A DNA stretch of 11,897 bases from Treponema sp. (GCA_003447785.1 DLYJ01000166.1:1-11897), one strand, 5' to 3'. Positions 1-7,022 are shown, counted from the first letter of the stretch. A program made the numbers and translations. The notes: a model not told the origin generated them from the sequence alone.

Positions 1-37
1 CATGATAAAAATTACATCCCTGGTAATTTTTATCATG
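1..37. repeat. Perfect 15-bp inverted repeat at the left edge
   Basis: Positions 1-15 pair perfectly with 23-37 around a 7-base loop (16-22). The stem is AT-rich, and no T-run follows on the plus strand within the window, so it does not read as a classical terminator for plus-strand transcription. It could be an operator, part of the deoC leader RNA, or the terminator of a gene to the left transcribed in either direction. It starts at the first base of the window, so it may be longer than seen. Confidence 0.75.
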
Positions 38-38
38 G

Positions 39-107
39 GCAATTGCATTCTAAAGCCTGCAATTGCTATTCGCGCCGTCCTGGCGCGTGGCTGCCGCCAT
101 GGCTTTA
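39..107 (+). promoter_or_regulatory. Structured leader ahead of deoC with alternative pairings
   Basis: Three further dyads follow the edge hairpin: 39-47 with 58-66 (9 bp, 10-base loop), 71-76 with 82-87 (6 bp, GC-only, 5-base loop) and 88-91 with 96-99 (4 bp). In addition 51-57 (TAAAGCC) is complementary to 101-107 (GGCTTTA). That 7-bp stem would enclose the last two hairpins and cannot readily coexist with the 39-66 hairpin, because 51-57 lies in its loop. The long stem ends directly before the Shine-Dalgarno at 109-114. The pairings are visible in the sequence; a regulatory role, or a dispersed palindromic repeat, is inference. No known riboswitch class was recognised. Confidence 0.45.
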
Positions 108-120
108 TAGGGAGTAAAAA

Positions 121-792
121 ATGGATAAAAAAGAACTTGCAAAAATAATCGATCATACAAACCTCAATGCGTGCGCAAAGGAAGAAGACATTAAAAAACT
201 TTGTGACGAAGCCCTTAAATACGGTTTTGCAAGCTGCTGTGTAAACCCTTATTATGTTCCTTTTGTTGCACAGCAGCTCGAGGGCTCAGATGTAAAGGTA
301 TGCACTGTAATCGGCTTTCCCTTGGGCTCAAATTCTGCCGATGACAAGGCCGGACAGGCTGCAAGCTGTGTTGCAGAAGGCGCTCAGGAAGTTGATATGG
401 TTATCAATTTAGGCCTTGTAATGGACGGAAAATGGGATGAAGTTTACGAAGAAATCTTTGCAGTTCGCTGCGCCATAAATGATGTGGATACGGGAGACGA
501 CAGAAAAATCATCCTCAAGGTTATTCTTGAAACCTGTTATCTTAATGATGAACAGATTGTTGAATCATGCAGGTGTGCTCAAAAGGCCGGTGCTGACTTT
601 GTAAAAACATCCACCGGTTTTGGAAAGGGCGGTGCAGACGTACACTCAGTTGAACTCATGCGTAAAACAGTTGGCAATGCGCTGGGCGTTAAGGCAAGCG
701 GCGGAATCCGTACATACGAAGACGCTGTTGCCATGGTTAATGCGGGTGCTTCGAGAATCGGCTGTTCAAGCGGAGTGCAGATTGTAAGCTAG
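121..792 (+). CDS. deoC: Deoxyribose-phosphate aldolase
   Basis: Class I aldolase that cleaves 2-deoxy-D-ribose 5-phosphate to glyceraldehyde 3-phosphate and acetaldehyde, the last step of deoxynucleoside catabolism, in the cytoplasm. The 223-residue length fits the short bacterial DeoC form. Visible family landmarks are DHTNL near residue 11, the EVDMVIN strand with Asp92, the Schiff-base lysine Lys162 in VKTSTGFG and the second active-site lysine Lys191 in VKASGGIR. The ATG is preceded by a Shine-Dalgarno AGGGAG at 109-114 with a 6-base spacer. The gene sits alone on its strand behind a hairpin-rich leader. No other nucleoside-catabolism gene is adjacent, so a deo operon is not seen. Its TAG stop (790-792) overlaps the stop of the convergent neighbour by two bases. 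Confidence 0.97.
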   Translation: MDKKELAKIIDHTNLNACAKEEDIKKLCDEALKYGFASCCVNPYYVPFVAQQLEGSDVKVCTVIGFPLGSNSADDKAGQAASCVAEGAQEVDMVINLGLVMDGKWDEVYEEIFAVRCAINDVDTGDDRKIILKVILETCYLNDEQIVESCRCAQKAGADFVKTSTGFGKGGADVHSVELMRKTVGNALGVKASGGIRTYEDAVAMVNAGASRIGCSSGVQIVS

Positions 793-1718
793 ATTTTGCT
801 CCAGTAAAAAGTATTGTCCTTAATCTGGTAAGTAATTTTTTCTGCGTCGTAGAGAGAAGTCAAATAGGCGCGGACTGTACTTCCAATCAGCACATACTGA
901 CTCAGTTTCATCTGAAGGTCGTTGCGTTCTGCGACGGCCTTTAAAATCTGTTCCGTTGTTTTTGGAGAAGAAAGTTCTTCGAGAATGAGGTTTTCTGTTT
1001 CCAGGAGGGCAAGAATATTCAATTCTGCAAGACCTTCAATTTCCGTAACCGCCTGACCGTGTCCGGGAATGTAAAAGTCAGCCTTAAGTTTTGAAATTTT
1101 TACAAGGCTGTCCTTCATTGTCTGTTCATCGAGAAGGTATTGAATCCAGTATTTTTTGAGAATGTTTCTTCCGCTGATTGCATCGCCTAAAAATGCGCTG
1201 CTTATTCCATCGGTGTCGTGGACGATAAAGCCTGTCTGGTCAAGATAATGTCCCGGAAGTGGGATTGATTCAATTTTTAAATCGCCGGCCTGTAAAACCG
1301 CATTATTGAGGAATTTTTTGTCTGCGTGACAACTTGCGGCAACGAAGTATTTGGTACGGATGTCTTTGAGTGCGTTTCCGCCCCAGATGAGTGAAGTTTC
1401 GATTTGAGGAAACTCCATCATGGCGCCTTCGCCCCGGCTTGCCCAGATCTGGCAGCCGGTTTTTTCTTTTAGGAATTTATTTGCACCGCAATGGTCTGCG
1501 TGTGAGTGGGTGTTGATTACGGCGCAAAGTTTCGGATTTGTAAATTTTTCGTTCAAAAAATCAAGCAGAATCTGTGCTGTTGAGTCATCATTGCCGCTGT
1601 CAATCAAATAAACCGGAGTTTCGCCCTTTGTTGAATCCAGCGCGATTACTCCAATATTTGTCGGTAAAATTAAATGATAAACGTGCTTTGAAAGTTGCGT
1701 GCAAAGTTCTGCTTTCAT
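789..1718 (-). CDS. Metallo-beta-lactamase-fold hydrolase
   Basis: A 309-residue protein without a signal peptide, so probably cytoplasmic. It has the complete metal-site set of the MBL superfamily: HSHADH (His71, His73, Asp75, His76), a later His157 in PLPGHYLD, Asp179 in FLGDA and His220 in PGHGQAV. This predicts a dinuclear metal hydrolase of the glyoxalase II-like type acting on a thioester, ester, lactone or phosphoester; the substrate cannot be read from sequence. Residues from about 255 to the end, rich in helix with a final short beta hairpin, look like the winged-helix-like C-terminal extension common in such hydrolases. It begins only 7 bases after the stop of the PfoR-like gene and uses a GGGAG about 12 bases upstream, inside that gene's end, so the two are probably co-transcribed. 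No terminator lies between it and convergent deoC. Confidence 0.88.
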   Translation of the reverse strand: MKAELCTQLSKHVYHLILPTNIGVIALDSTKGETPVYLIDSGNDDSTAQILLDFLNEKFTNPKLCAVINTHSHADHCGANKFLKEKTGCQIWASRGEGAMMEFPQIETSLIWGGNALKDIRTKYFVAASCHADKKFLNNAVLQAGDLKIESIPLPGHYLDQTGFIVHDTDGISSAFLGDAISGRNILKKYWIQYLLDEQTMKDSLVKISKLKADFYIPGHGQAVTEIEGLAELNILALLETENLILEELSSPKTTEQILKAVAERNDLQMKLSQYVLIGSTVRAYLTSLYDAEKITYQIKDNTFYWSKI

Positions 1719-1725
1719 TTACAGA

Positions 1726-2793
1726 CTAATCTCCCAGGGTAAGGTCTCCTTCCTTAATCCAGCCGATTTTGCGGAGCAAAAGACCGAATGCATATGTCAG
1801 AACTGCAGGAAGAACAAAACAAACGAGGAGAACGCCGAGCCAGTCTGCAGCTCCTGGAGAAATTGCCTGTGCGCCGTGAGCGACTGCAACTTCAGACGGG
1901 TTGAACCAGCCTGTGATAACGCCAATCTGACCTACGAGACCGCAGGTACCCATTCCTGAACTTACTGCGGCGCCGTTCATTTCCATTTTGAACAGACATG
2001 TTGAAATTGGACCTGTAATAATTCCTGCAAGAGTCGGAGCAATCCATACGCGGGGATTTTTGATGATGTTGGGCATCTGCAGCATGCTTGTTCCGAGGCC
2101 CTGGCTGAGAAGTCCACCCCAGCGGTTTTCCCGGAATGAAAGAACTGCAAAACCAACCATCTGTGCACAGCAGCCGGCTACTGCAGCACCGCCTGCAAGG
2201 CCTGTAAGACCGAGGGCAGCGCAGATTGCGGCTGAACTGATTGGAAGTGTGAGTGCTACGCCGACGATTGTAGAAATAAGAATACCCATGATGAACGGGC
2301 GCAGTGTTGTTGCCCATACAATGAGGTTCCCCAGGGAACTTGCTGCCATTCCGATGTATTTGGCAGTAATTACTGTCAGAAGTGCACCTGAAAGAATTGT
2401 TACGGCAGGGGTTACGATGATGTCTACCTTTGTTTTTTTGCTTACAAGGTTACCCAGTTCTGCTGCAATGATTGCAATAAAAAGAACTGCCAGTGGGCCG
2501 CCGGCTCCACCTGTTACATTTGCTGCGCTTCCCACAGCAACAAGGCTGAAAAGAACAAGTGCCGGAAGGTGCATTGCAAAGCCGATGCCCACAGCCATTG
2601 CAGCTCCCACAACATGCGGGTCTGTTGCAAAGTTTCCTGCGGTTACGAGGAATTCAAAAACCGGGTTTGTGCCCAGGCGGATAAGCTGCTGTCCCAGAGT
2701 TTTGATAATTGTGCCGATGAGTAATGAGGCAAAAAGTCCCTGTGCCATTCCGCTCATGGCGTCGATTAAATATCGTTTTACATATTTATTCAT
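1726..2793 (-). CDS. PfoR-like PTS EIIC family membrane protein
   Basis: A 355-residue polytopic inner-membrane protein with roughly eight to ten hydrophobic segments and glycine/alanine-rich stretches. The opening KRYLIDAMSGMAQGLFASLL and the block near residues 250-300 with APTLAGIITGPIS and GMGTCGLVGQIG are typical of the EIIC-like family (Pfam PTS_EIIC_2) that includes the perfringolysin regulator PfoR of Clostridium perfringens. Real PTS permeases work with EIIA and EIIB phosphotransfer domains; neither is fused nor adjacent here, so sugar transport by phosphorylation is not supported and the solute is unknown. An in-frame TTG at 2803-2805 would add four residues, but that codon contains part of the Shine-Dalgarno GGAG (2800-2803), which lies 6 bases before the ATG at 2791-2793, so the ATG is chosen. 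It is followed at 7 bases by the MBL-fold hydrolase gene. Confidence 0.85.
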   Translation of the reverse strand: MNKYVKRYLIDAMSGMAQGLFASLLIGTIIKTLGQQLIRLGTNPVFEFLVTAGNFATDPHVVGAAMAVGIGFAMHLPALVLFSLVAVGSAANVTGGAGGPLAVLFIAIIAAELGNLVSKKTKVDIIVTPAVTILSGALLTVITAKYIGMAASSLGNLIVWATTLRPFIMGILISTIVGVALTLPISSAAICAALGLTGLAGGAAVAGCCAQMVGFAVLSFRENRWGGLLSQGLGTSMLQMPNIIKNPRVWIAPTLAGIITGPISTCLFKMEMNGAAVSSGMGTCGLVGQIGVITGWFNPSEVAVAHGAQAISPGAADWLGVLLVCFVLPAVLTYAFGLLLRKIGWIKEGDLTLGD

Positions 2794-2830
2794 TTTGTTC
2801 TCCAAAATTAACTGTTGGGTGCAAATCTTA
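2794..2830 (-). promoter_or_regulatory. Candidate promoter and RBS of the PfoR-like gene
   Basis: On the minus strand a Shine-Dalgarno GGAG (2800-2803) sits 6 bases from the ATG and fixes the start. Further upstream, TAAGAT (2825-2830 read on the minus strand) is preceded by TGA, giving an extended -10 look. No convincing -35 was found at normal spacing. The RBS is strong; the promoter is tentative. Confidence 0.4.
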
Positions 2831-2861
2831 TCACAAACGGCTTTTTTTTACCATACAAAGA

Positions 2862-2879
2862 TGATATAATTAAAATATG
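2862..2879 (+). promoter_or_regulatory. Extended -10 promoter abutting the start codon (leaderless)
   Basis: TGA followed by a perfect TATAAT at 2865-2870 forms an extended -10 element. The ATG at 2877 is only six bases further on, so the expected transcription start falls at or next to its A. No Shine-Dalgarno fits between them and no good -35 is seen, which extended -10 promoters tolerate. The aminotransferase mRNA is therefore predicted to be leaderless. Confidence 0.7.
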
Positions 2880-4103
2880 TTTTTTCACGGTGGTACTAAT
2901 TCAAGACGTATAGATGATTATCTGGACTTTAGTGCAAACACAAGTCCCCTGGGTGTGCACAAAGCGGCTTCAAAAGCTTTGCTTGCTCTTTCTCTTGACC
3001 CTTCAATTCTGGCTTCATATCCGGATCCGAACTGCTCTGAATTAAAGGAAGTTCTTTCCCAATACTGGAATTTCAACGGTCCTGTTCTCTGCGGTTCCGG
3101 TGCTGCGGATTTGACCCAGCTCATTTCCATGGTTTTTGGAAAAAACGTTCAGGGAACTGCATTCAACCTGATTATTGAACCGGCATTTTCCGAATACGAA
3201 AACGCGCTGATTATGGCCTGTGATGATGAAAAAATCCTTCATCTTACTCTCGAAGAAAAAAATGACTTTAAGTTTACGGACGCTGATTTTGAAAGGCTTA
3301 AGAAAATCCTTTCCGGCGGCGTTCCGCTTATGTTTATGGCAAGCCCGTCAAATCCTGCGGGAAATGTAATTCCCTTTGATACCCTTGTAAATATTGCCAC
3401 AGAATGCGAAAAAGCAGGAACTGTTCTCGTTCTGGACAGCTGTTTCTGCCAGTTCAGTGAAGAAGCAGAAAAAAATGTGCGTAAACTTATTGAACGCTAT
3501 AAAGAGTTTCCTCACCTGATTATTCTGAACGCCTTTACAAAGATTTACGGAATGGCAGGTCTTCGCCTGGGCTACGCTCTGTGCTTCAGTTCGGATGTTT
3601 ATAACCCCCTGGTTAATTCAATGCGTCCGTGGACAATCAGTACCGATGCCCAGGTAACCGGCGTGGCTGTTATCCGCAGTGAACTTGAAGGTGCTCCATG
3701 GCAGAAGCAGATGCTCAAACTTGTAAAGGAAGAGCGCAAATATATCAGTGATTATTTTAAAACCATAGGTGCAAAGGTTTTGAAAGGCGAGGGGAATTAT
3801 ATTCTCCTTAAGCTTACTGATGAACTTCAGAAAAAAGCTTCGGACTTTGCTGCCTCTCAGACAGCTCCTGCAAAGAAAAAGGCAGGCCACAACGGTCCTA
3901 AAAAGCAGGCTCTGGTTAACAGTGATGAAGATACCCCAAGTCCGTTCTCAGCACCCCTTTGTCAGGCTCTTGCACTTTCCAAAATCGTAATCCGCGGCTG
4001 TTCTGACTTTTATGGAATGGACCAGTCATGGTACCGCGTTTCAATTAAAAATCATGAAGAAAACTCCCAACTTATAAAAGCCCTCAAAAAGATTTTTGAA
4101 TAA
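2877..4103 (+). CDS. PLP-dependent aminotransferase, HisC/CobD-like
   Basis: A cytoplasmic 408-residue fold-type I PLP enzyme. Landmarks are HGGTNS at the start and DFSANTSPLG near residue 17 (typical of threonine-phosphate decarboxylase and histidinol-phosphate aminotransferase), SPSNPAGN near 157, Asp187 in VLVLDSCF, Lys222 in NAFTKIYGMAGLRLGY as the Schiff-base lysine, Arg230, and Arg387 in SWYRVSIK as the likely carboxylate-binding arginine. The family usually runs about 350-370 residues. The excess here is a Lys/Ala/Pro/Ser-rich stretch at about 316-360, just before the C-terminal substrate-binding part. The opening motif leans towards the CobD-type decarboxylase of cobalamin side-arm synthesis, but no cobalamin or histidine gene is nearby, so the substrate is open. 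It is monocistronic, with a leaderless promoter in front and a strong terminator behind. Confidence 0.85.
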   Translation: MFFHGGTNSRRIDDYLDFSANTSPLGVHKAASKALLALSLDPSILASYPDPNCSELKEVLSQYWNFNGPVLCGSGAADLTQLISMVFGKNVQGTAFNLIIEPAFSEYENALIMACDDEKILHLTLEEKNDFKFTDADFERLKKILSGGVPLMFMASPSNPAGNVIPFDTLVNIATECEKAGTVLVLDSCFCQFSEEAEKNVRKLIERYKEFPHLIILNAFTKIYGMAGLRLGYALCFSSDVYNPLVNSMRPWTISTDAQVTGVAVIRSELEGAPWQKQMLKLVKEERKYISDYFKTIGAKVLKGEGNYILLKLTDELQKKASDFAASQTAPAKKKAGHNGPKKQALVNSDEDTPSPFSAPLCQALALSKIVIRGCSDFYGMDQSWYRVSIKNHEENSQLIKALKKIFE

Positions 4104-4146
4104 TTGAATTCAACTTTTTTAAATTCTTGAACCTGATTTTTAAAAC

Positions 4147-4182
4147 AAAAAAGCTGCACGTCAAAAGTGCAGCTTTTTTTTT
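4147..4182. terminator. Bidirectional Rho-independent terminator
   Basis: The GC-rich stem 4153-4159/4167-4173 (GCTGCAC with GTGCAGC, 7-base loop) is extended by six A:T pairs on the outside. It is followed on the plus strand by nine T (4174-4182); on the minus strand a T6 G T4 tract follows the stem. It thus serves both the aminotransferase gene (ends 4103) and the converging greA (ends 4270). Confidence 0.92.
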
Positions 4183-4184
4183 GA

Positions 4185-4214
4185 TTGCGAGTTTACAATT
4201 CCGGAAACTCGCAA
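4185..4214. repeat. 10-bp inverted repeat between convergent genes
   Basis: TTGCGAGTTT at 4185-4194 pairs perfectly with AAACTCGCAA at 4205-4214 around a 10-base loop. No T-run follows on either strand, so it is not a classical terminator. It begins three bases after the T-run of the terminator. It may be a secondary structure aiding 3' end protection, or a dispersed palindrome. Confidence 0.7.
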
Positions 4215-4219
4215 AACGG

Positions 4220-4257
4220 CGAAGTCAAGGCTTTAAGCGTATGCGTGCCTTGACTCG
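4220..4257. repeat. Inverted repeat close to the 3' end of greA
   Basis: AGTCAAGGC (4223-4231) pairs perfectly with GCCTTGACT (4247-4255). With one bulged A at 4222, two further C:G pairs join 4220-4221 to 4256-4257. The loop is 15 bases. It is 12 bases beyond the greA stop, with no T-run directly after the stem on either strand. Confidence 0.65.
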
Positions 4258-4269
4258 ACGTATTTCAGC

Positions 4270-6984
4270 TTATTTTGCAAGCTTGATGCTCTTAACAGTG
4301 TAGTTGTACTTGTGTTCATTGATTGTGAATTCAAGTGTTTCGCCAACCTTGCTGTCGAGAAGCTGGTTTCCGAACGGTGACATGTAAGAAATAATACCTG
4401 CATCAGGATCTGATTCCCAAGGTCCCATGATTGTGTATTTTTCATCTTTTCCTGAAATGTTGTCTGTAAGAACAACGATTGTACCGAATGAAACCATAGA
4501 AGTTGTAGCAGTTGTCGGGTCAAAGATCTGGGCACGTGCAAGTTCACCCTGCAAGCGCTTGAGATCGTTGTTGAGTTTGTGCTGAGCTTCTTTTGCTGCG
4601 ATATATTCGGCGTTTTCCTTCAAGTCGCCCTTTTCCTTTGCATCTGCAACTTCCTTGGCGATTGCAGGAATGTCGATTGTCTGCATCTTCTGTTCGAGAG
4701 CCTTCTTTTCGTCCAGCTTTGCCTTTGTAACGAGCATCCCCTTTGGTGTAGAAGACTTTTCTTCGTGTGTGCGGAATTTGTAATCCGGATATTTTTCCAG
4801 GATGCGGTTGCGCAGTGCCTGTTTGATTGTCGGTTCAAGTTCAGAAATATCGTCAACCAGTGTGTAGAGGTGAGTCATTTCTTCCTGAGAACAACTGAGC
4901 ATGTAGTCAGCAAATACATTTACAGGTGACTTTTCGTCGCCGAAAATGAGTTTTTTAGCGTTTTTACCGATCTTCTTGTTTTCTGTTGTATCGATGTGGT
5001 TGTCGATTTCGCGGTATGTCTGGCCGATGATGTTTACGATTGAAATCAACTGTTTCTGGGTACTGATGTTTGCGTTCTTGAACCATTCGTCCTTCTGGCA
5101 GTTTTCGAAGAAGAACAATACAGCTTCTCTGTAATCCTTGTAGTTTTCAAATGCTGTTGCGGCAAGTTTCTGAACTTTTTCAGTCTGGCCTGCTTTAACC
5201 AGGTCGTCCAGCATTGACTTTTTGAGGACTGTAGGGAAGAGGAGAATGTACTGATCAACCCAGTTTGGAAGAAGTTTGATTGATTCAAGGAATTTATCCT
5301 GAAGTTTGATTGACTTTCCGTCCTTGAGTTCTGTGTACATTTCCCGCGGATTGTCAATTTCCTTGTACAGTTCGGCAAATGAGAAGCCCGGCTTGAATGC
5401 GAGGTTAGGAAGACGTGAACTTACTTCCTGAACTACCAGGTATGAACCTACTACGTTTACGTTTACCTGGCTGAATGCCTTGAGGAAGCCTACAAAGTAG
5501 TTGTACATTTCTGAGAAGAAATCGTTTTCCTTGTCAGCTTCTTCTGTATCAAGATATTTTCCGAATACTTCAACACGAGGCATAAACTGCTTCTGTGCCT
5601 TGAATTCGTTGCTGAGTTTTTCTTCAGTTGAGATTTTTTTGTCACGAACCATGTATTCGTTGATGTTGTTTGGATTGATACCGAATGTAGGGTCGCTCTC
5701 AAGTGTCTTCTTTGCAGCTGAGTTCCAGCTTGTCCATTCGCCCGGAGTAAGGATTGAAGGAACAAGTTCTGCCTTGATGCGTTTGAGGTCACAGCTGTTT
5801 CCGAATGAACGGATGATTGTCTTGAGGGCCCATGACTTGTCTTTGTCTTCCTTGAATTTTTTAACAAGGGCTTCTTTTGACTGAGTAGCCTTCAAAACCC
5901 AGATATGGTCTTTTGCAAGGGGCTGCAATGCGCTTACTGCCATCTTGAGTGACATTTCCTTTACGCCGTTTTTCTTACCAAAGTTAATCTGGAGCTTGTC
6001 GTTTTCAACCTTGCGGATGATACCGACACCCCATGTTCTGTGGTAAACAAAGTTTTTGGCATCGAATGCGATGTGTTTTTCAAAGTCGCTGATTGCTTCA
6101 AATACATTGCGGAAGCTTGAATTGAGGTTTGAAGAACGGATGTATTCGTCAACATTGGAGTGGTCAGCGTATTTACCCTTGAAGCATGCTGCGATTTCGT
6201 TCCGAGCCCAGTTGTCTTTCGGATCGATTGTCAGAATGATTTTAAGAATATCGATTGCTGTATCCCACTTTGAGTTGTCCTTGTAATAAGGGTACAGGTC
6301 GTGCATGAGAAGTGCACTCTTGTCTGCACTGATTGATTTTTCGATCTTGCGCTGTACGAGGAGGAAGAAATCAATTTCGTCCGGAATCATTGAAACGAGT
6401 TTTGTCCAGGTTTCTTTCACGGCAGTCATGTTCTTTGCGTTTACAAAGCGGAGAAGTGCCTTTTTGTAGTATGCGATTGCGTTGTCGCTGTCGCCTGCGT
6501 TTTCGTAGTGTTCAGCGAGAATTTTTGCAATTTCTGCTTCTTCGTAATCAATTTTTACGATTTTTTCGTAGATTTCCCATGCCTTGTCGTCGTTTGCATT
6601 GCGGTAGATTTCTGCGAGAGTGCGGAGTGCAAACTTGTTGTTAGGGTCTGTGTCGAGGATTGATTCGCAAAGGTATGTAACAACAGATTCCTTGTGATTC
6701 TTTTCAAAGATATCTATGAGGTTTACAAGTGAAGAGTTGTCCAAATCGCCCTGCTTGAGTCCGAGCATACCTGAAATATAAAGGGCAATGATACTGTCCT
6801 TTGTGTGGGCAAGCTGTTCATCACATGTGTTCTTTACTTCTTCTACACAGTTCTCATTGCGTGCTTTTTCTACGATTTCTGACAATTCCATCAGGTTGTT
6901 CTTTGTGTAATTACTGATGGTTGCACGTGTCCAGGTTTCTTCCTTAAGCATTTCCTGTACTGACTTTACAAGTTCTTCAGACAT
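4270..6984 (-). CDS. greA: Transcription elongation factor GreA with long TPR N-terminus
   Basis: GreA enters the RNA polymerase secondary channel and stimulates cleavage of backtracked RNA. Residues about 745-904 are a full-length GreA module: an N-terminal antiparallel coiled coil carrying GDLKENAEY, with acidic Asp787 and Glu790 at the tip (matching the catalytic pair Asp41/Glu44 of E. coli GreA), followed from about 828 by the FKBP-like C-terminal domain. The first 740 residues are not in ordinary GreA (about 158 residues). They include TPR-like helices at about 105-260, then a short beta-rich segment at 311-355 (FVYHRTWGVGIIRKV onwards) that resembles the Tudor-like fold of CarD/TRCF RNAP-interacting domains, then a long helical region. 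Such fusions are known in spirochaetes. Shine-Dalgarno AGGAG (6991-6995) is 6 bases before the ATG. It is co-directional with the TPR gene 66 bases upstream, so probably second in an operon. Confidence 0.93.
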   Translation of the reverse strand: MSEELVKSVQEMLKEETWTRATISNYTKNNLMELSEIVEKARNENCVEEVKNTCDEQLAHTKDSIIALYISGMLGLKQGDLDNSSLVNLIDIFEKNHKESVVTYLCESILDTDPNNKFALRTLAEIYRNANDDKAWEIYEKIVKIDYEEAEIAKILAEHYENAGDSDNAIAYYKKALLRFVNAKNMTAVKETWTKLVSMIPDEIDFFLLVQRKIEKSISADKSALLMHDLYPYYKDNSKWDTAIDILKIILTIDPKDNWARNEIAACFKGKYADHSNVDEYIRSSNLNSSFRNVFEAISDFEKHIAFDAKNFVYHRTWGVGIIRKVENDKLQINFGKKNGVKEMSLKMAVSALQPLAKDHIWVLKATQSKEALVKKFKEDKDKSWALKTIIRSFGNSCDLKRIKAELVPSILTPGEWTSWNSAAKKTLESDPTFGINPNNINEYMVRDKKISTEEKLSNEFKAQKQFMPRVEVFGKYLDTEEADKENDFFSEMYNYFVGFLKAFSQVNVNVVGSYLVVQEVSSRLPNLAFKPGFSFAELYKEIDNPREMYTELKDGKSIKLQDKFLESIKLLPNWVDQYILLFPTVLKKSMLDDLVKAGQTEKVQKLAATAFENYKDYREAVLFFFENCQKDEWFKNANISTQKQLISIVNIIGQTYREIDNHIDTTENKKIGKNAKKLIFGDEKSPVNVFADYMLSCSQEEMTHLYTLVDDISELEPTIKQALRNRILEKYPDYKFRTHEEKSSTPKGMLVTKAKLDEKKALEQKMQTIDIPAIAKEVADAKEKGDLKENAEYIAAKEAQHKLNNDLKRLQGELARAQIFDPTTATTSMVSFGTIVVLTDNISGKDEKYTIMGPWESDPDAGIISYMSPFGNQLLDSKVGETLEFTINEHKYNYTVKSIKLAK

Positions 6985-7009
6985 TTGTTTCTCCTGTCTC
7001 TTTTTTCTT

Positions 7010-7022
7010 CCGGCTTTGCCGG
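7010..7022. repeat. Small GC hairpin in the TPR gene-greA gap
   Basis: CCGGC (7010-7014) and GCCGG (7018-7022) form a tight 5-bp stem with a 3-base loop, lying 15 bases before the greA Shine-Dalgarno on the minus strand. The transcript continues with an A-rich rather than a U-rich tract, so it should not terminate. It may mark an mRNA processing or stability site, or be chance. Confidence 0.4.

Noticed and set aside
1..120. tRNA or known riboswitch in the deoC leader
   Set aside because: The hairpins do not form a cloverleaf with acceptor and T-loop signatures, and no conserved riboswitch core was recognised.
2794..2805. TTG start giving four extra residues to the PfoR-like protein
   Set aside because: The TTG overlaps the Shine-Dalgarno GGAG that is correctly spaced for the ATG at 2793; no ribosome site precedes the TTG.
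1988..2869. 293-codon open frame on the plus strand opposite the PfoR-like gene
   Set aside because: Its translation is Arg/Pro/Thr-rich without a recognisable fold, and it lies wholly antisense to a well-matched membrane protein; a codon-bias shadow.
2877..4103. Firm assignment as cobD or hisC
   Set aside because: The motifs fit both families and there is no cobalamin or histidine pathway context in the window.
5490..5884. Overlapping open frames of about 125 codons on both strands inside greA
   Set aside because: They are alternate-frame readings of a clear GreA coding sequence, with basic or Ser-rich low-complexity translations and no initiation signals.
7010..7022. Hairpin between the TPR gene and greA as an intrinsic terminator
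   Set aside because: The stem is only 5 bp and is followed on the transcribed strand by an A-rich tract, not a U-run.
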